DNA of 8,244 nucleotides from Flavobacteriales bacterium (GTDB lineage Bacteria > Bacteroidota > Bacteroidia > Flavobacteriales_D > CANHHI01): assembly GCA_947460225.1 (NCBI GenBank), contig CANHHI010000059.1:1-8244 (forward strand), given 5' to 3'. Below the pieces are notes generated by a model. The model did not search any database. It had not been told where the DNA came from and saw only the letters and a list, made by a program, of their open reading frames with translations. Shown here piece by piece: positions 6,641 through 8,244 of this stretch. Both the position numbers and the translations under genes were made by a program. How positions within the stretch are numbered: position 1 is the first letter of the stretch; each line of letters starts with the position of its first letter.

Positions 6641-7505
6641 ACACATTTTATTTTTAGTCAATCCCATTTCTGGGACAGGTTGGCAAAAAAAATTGCTGCC
6701 TTTTCTACAAAGCCAAAATTTGCCTTTTTCTTTTCAATTGGTTTATACGCAATATGCTGGGCATATTTCTATTTTGCTTGCTGAAAAACTGCAAGCACAG
6801 CCCGAAACCGACTGCGTGGTGGTGGTTGGCGGAGACGGCACGGTGCACGAAATGATACAAAAAATACCCCAAACACTGCCATTATACATATTGCCCTGTG
6901 GCTCTGGAAACGGTGTAGCAAGACATTTGGGCATTAGAAAACAATTTTCCGCCATGCTCCACGCACTAGCCAATCCAAAATTGCTCAAAGCCGATGTATG
7001 GCAATGCAATGGCAAGGATTTTATAGGTTTTGCAGGCTTTGGCTTTGATGCGCAAATTGCACAATTGTTTAACCAAAATAATGCGCAGAGGGGATTTTGG
7101 CATTATGTAAAATGGTGTGCCAAAGCCTTTTTGAGCTATAAACCTATTGCGATGCGCTGGCAGACTGAAAATGCCGAAGGCGAGGGCAAATATTTCACCC
7201 TCACCCTTGCCAATATCAATCAATTTGGCAACAATGCTTACATTGCGCCTTTGGCAAAAATAGATGACGATTATTTGGATTTGTGTGCATTGCGTGCTTT
7301 TCCTTTGTGGGCAATGCCGAGCATAACCTGGAAATTATTCAATAAAAAACTGCATACTTCTGCTTATTATAGCCACATTGTTTGCAAAACATTTACCATG
7401 CACACCGAAAATTTAGCCCTCAACTTAGATGGTGAAGCTCTTACAGCACAAAGCGTTGTAAACATTCAGAAATCAAAAACCATTACTTTAATTAGCCAAA
7501 TATGA
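6627..7505 (+). CDS. Diacylglycerol kinase-family lipid kinase
   Basis: This 292-residue soluble or peripheral enzyme belongs to the DagK/YegS/DgkB family, which phosphorylates diacylglycerol or related lipids with ATP. The nucleotide-binding domain shows VNPISGTG (11-18), the signature GGDGT (68-72) and PCGSGNGVARHLGI (90-103). The C-terminal beta-rich domain carries FAGFGFDA (135-142), NNAYIAPLAKIDDDYLDL (202-219) and LDGE (267-270), which includes the conserved acidic pair near the active site. In the IDDDYLDL stretch the common glycine (DDGxLDL) is replaced, a mild variation. Length is normal. It starts 14 nt inside the sulfatase gene and ends in an ATGA overlap with the GT2 gene, so the three are very likely one transcript. 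Because LtaS-type enzymes generate diacylglycerol, the likely role is to turn it back into phosphatidic acid. Ceramide, sphingosine or another lipid cannot be excluded, since many Bacteroidota make sphingolipids. Confidence 0.92.
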   Translation: MKTFKHILFLVNPISGTGWQKKLLPFLQSQNLPFSFQLVYTQYAGHISILLAEKLQAQPETDCVVVVGGDGTVHEMIQKIPQTLPLYILPCGSGNGVARHLGIRKQFSAMLHALANPKLLKADVWQCNGKDFIGFAGFGFDAQIAQLFNQNNAQRGFWHYVKWCAKAFLSYKPIAMRWQTENAEGEGKYFTLTLANINQFGNNAYIAPLAKIDDDYLDLCALRAFPLWAMPSITWKLFNKKLHTSAYYSHIVCKTFTMHTENLALNLDGEALTAQSVVNIQKSKTITLISQI

Positions 7506-8244
7506 AACTATCCGTAGCCCTTATTACCCACAACGAAGAAAAAAACCTAGCCAGAACGCTTAGGGCGGTAAAAGATATTGCCGATGAAATTGTGATTATA
7601 GACAGTGGCTCTACGGATAAAACAGAGGAAATTGCCTTGCAATTTGGCGCAAAATTTTATACAGAGTCTTGGCAAGGCTATGGCAAACAAAAAAATAGTG
7701 CTATTGCCAAATGCAGTGGGGAATGGATATTGAACTTAGATGCCGATGAAGAAGTTTCTTTACAACTGGCTTGTGAAATAGCCAATATTGTCCATGAAAA
7801 AAAAGAAAAATGCAAGGTATATAAAATTAACAGAACAGCTATTTGCTTTGGTAAAGTAATCCATCATGGAGGTTGGAGCAATCAATATGCCATTCGTTTA
7901 TTCAAGAAAAATACAGGCTATTTTAATGATAACACGGTGCATGAAACCTTTATCACCAAAGAAGAAATAGGAAAAATTCGTGCCAATATTTTGCATCACA
8001 CCTACCAAGACCTTACGGATTATTTACAAAAATTCAACCGCTACACCTCCGAAGGTGCTTTGCATTTGCTGGAAAAAGGCAAAGAGCCAAAATTATACAA
8101 AATTTTTCTCAACCCCATTGTAAAATTTATGCAAATGTATGTGTTGCGTTTGGGTTTTTTGGACGGCGTAGAAGGGTTTGTACTCGCTGTTTTTAGCGCA
8201 AGTTATCCATTGGCAAAGTATTATAAATTTAGGGCTTTGTGGAT
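7502..8244 (+). CDS. GT2 glycosyltransferase, WaaE/KdtX-like LPS core type, 3'-truncated by window
   Basis: The frame runs from ATG 7502 to the window edge with no stop; 247 residues are visible. This is a GT-A inverting glycosyltransferase: VALITHNEEKNLARTL at 5-20 forms the nucleotide-binding start, followed by IIDSGSTDKTEEIA (32-45), YGKQKNSAI (60-68) and the metal-binding DxD as LDADEE (79-84). A later HGGWSNQYAIRLFKK and NDNTVHETF are typical of the WaaE/KdtX group, which adds glucose or heptose-type residues to the LPS inner core. Family members are about 250 residues, so only a few C-terminal residues are probably missing. The C-terminal part has hydrophobic and basic stretches (around 210-242) suggesting membrane association. 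The start overlaps the lipid kinase stop as ATGA, implying coupled translation. The exact sugar and acceptor are unknown. Confidence 0.92.
   Translation, partial: MKLSVALITHNEEKNLARTLRAVKDIADEIVIIDSGSTDKTEEIALQFGAKFYTESWQGYGKQKNSAIAKCSGEWILNLDADEEVSLQLACEIANIVHEKKEKCKVYKINRTAICFGKVIHHGGWSNQYAIRLFKKNTGYFNDNTVHETFITKEEIGKIRANILHHTYQDLTDYLQKFNRYTSEGALHLLEKGKEPKLYKIFLNPIVKFMQMYVLRLGFLDGVEGFVLAVFSASYPLAKYYKFRALW

Noticed and set aside
1..8244. Insertion sequences, CRISPR arrays, defence systems, phage genes or a novel gene system
   Set aside because: No repeat-spacer pattern, transposase, integrase, nuclease-helicase or toxin-antitoxin motifs are visible. All eight coding genes fall in known housekeeping or envelope families with intact frames.

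Overview
The window looks like an ordinary chromosomal segment of a Bacteroidota bacterium. The DNA is AT-rich. Most start codons lack a recognisable Shine-Dalgarno sequence, and the best promoter matches the Bacteroidota primary-sigma consensus (TTTG, spacer, TAnnTTTG). The protein set (LTA-synthase-like sulfatase, WaaL-like ligase, GT4 and GT2 glycosyltransferases, MscS, DAG-kinase-like protein) fits that phylum. I cannot fix the class; Flavobacteriia or Cytophagia are guesses.

All eight protein genes read on the + strand and most touch or overlap. Region 1 (1-597) is the 3' part of an ABC transporter ATPase of the nutrient-import type. Region 2 (632-4503) is a compact run of four genes: a six-helix voltage-gated-type potassium channel, a GT4 glycosyltransferase (ATGA overlap), an O-antigen ligase/polymerase-like membrane protein (41-nt overlap) and an MscS channel (25-nt gap). 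Region 3 (4504-4744) has no convincing protein gene. It holds a near-consensus promoter followed by a sequence of about 184 nt that folds into a long rod closed by a perfect 10-bp stem and ends at a T-run. This looks like a 6S-type regulatory RNA, or less likely a leader of the next gene. Region 4 (4745-8244) is a second tightly packed run: an LTA-synthase-family membrane sulfatase/phosphotransferase, a diacylglycerol-kinase-family lipid kinase (14-nt overlap) and a WaaE/KdtX-like GT2 glycosyltransferase (ATGA overlap) cut by the window end.

The common theme is the cell envelope. Two glycosyltransferases and a ligase/polymerase fit surface glycan or LPS assembly. The sulfatase-like enzyme probably moves a phospholipid head group onto an envelope acceptor, and the lipid kinase could recycle the diacylglycerol left over. 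Two ion channels add osmotic and ionic homeostasis. I see no mobile element, CRISPR array, tRNA or rRNA. The least routine item is the structured RNA candidate at 4557-4740.
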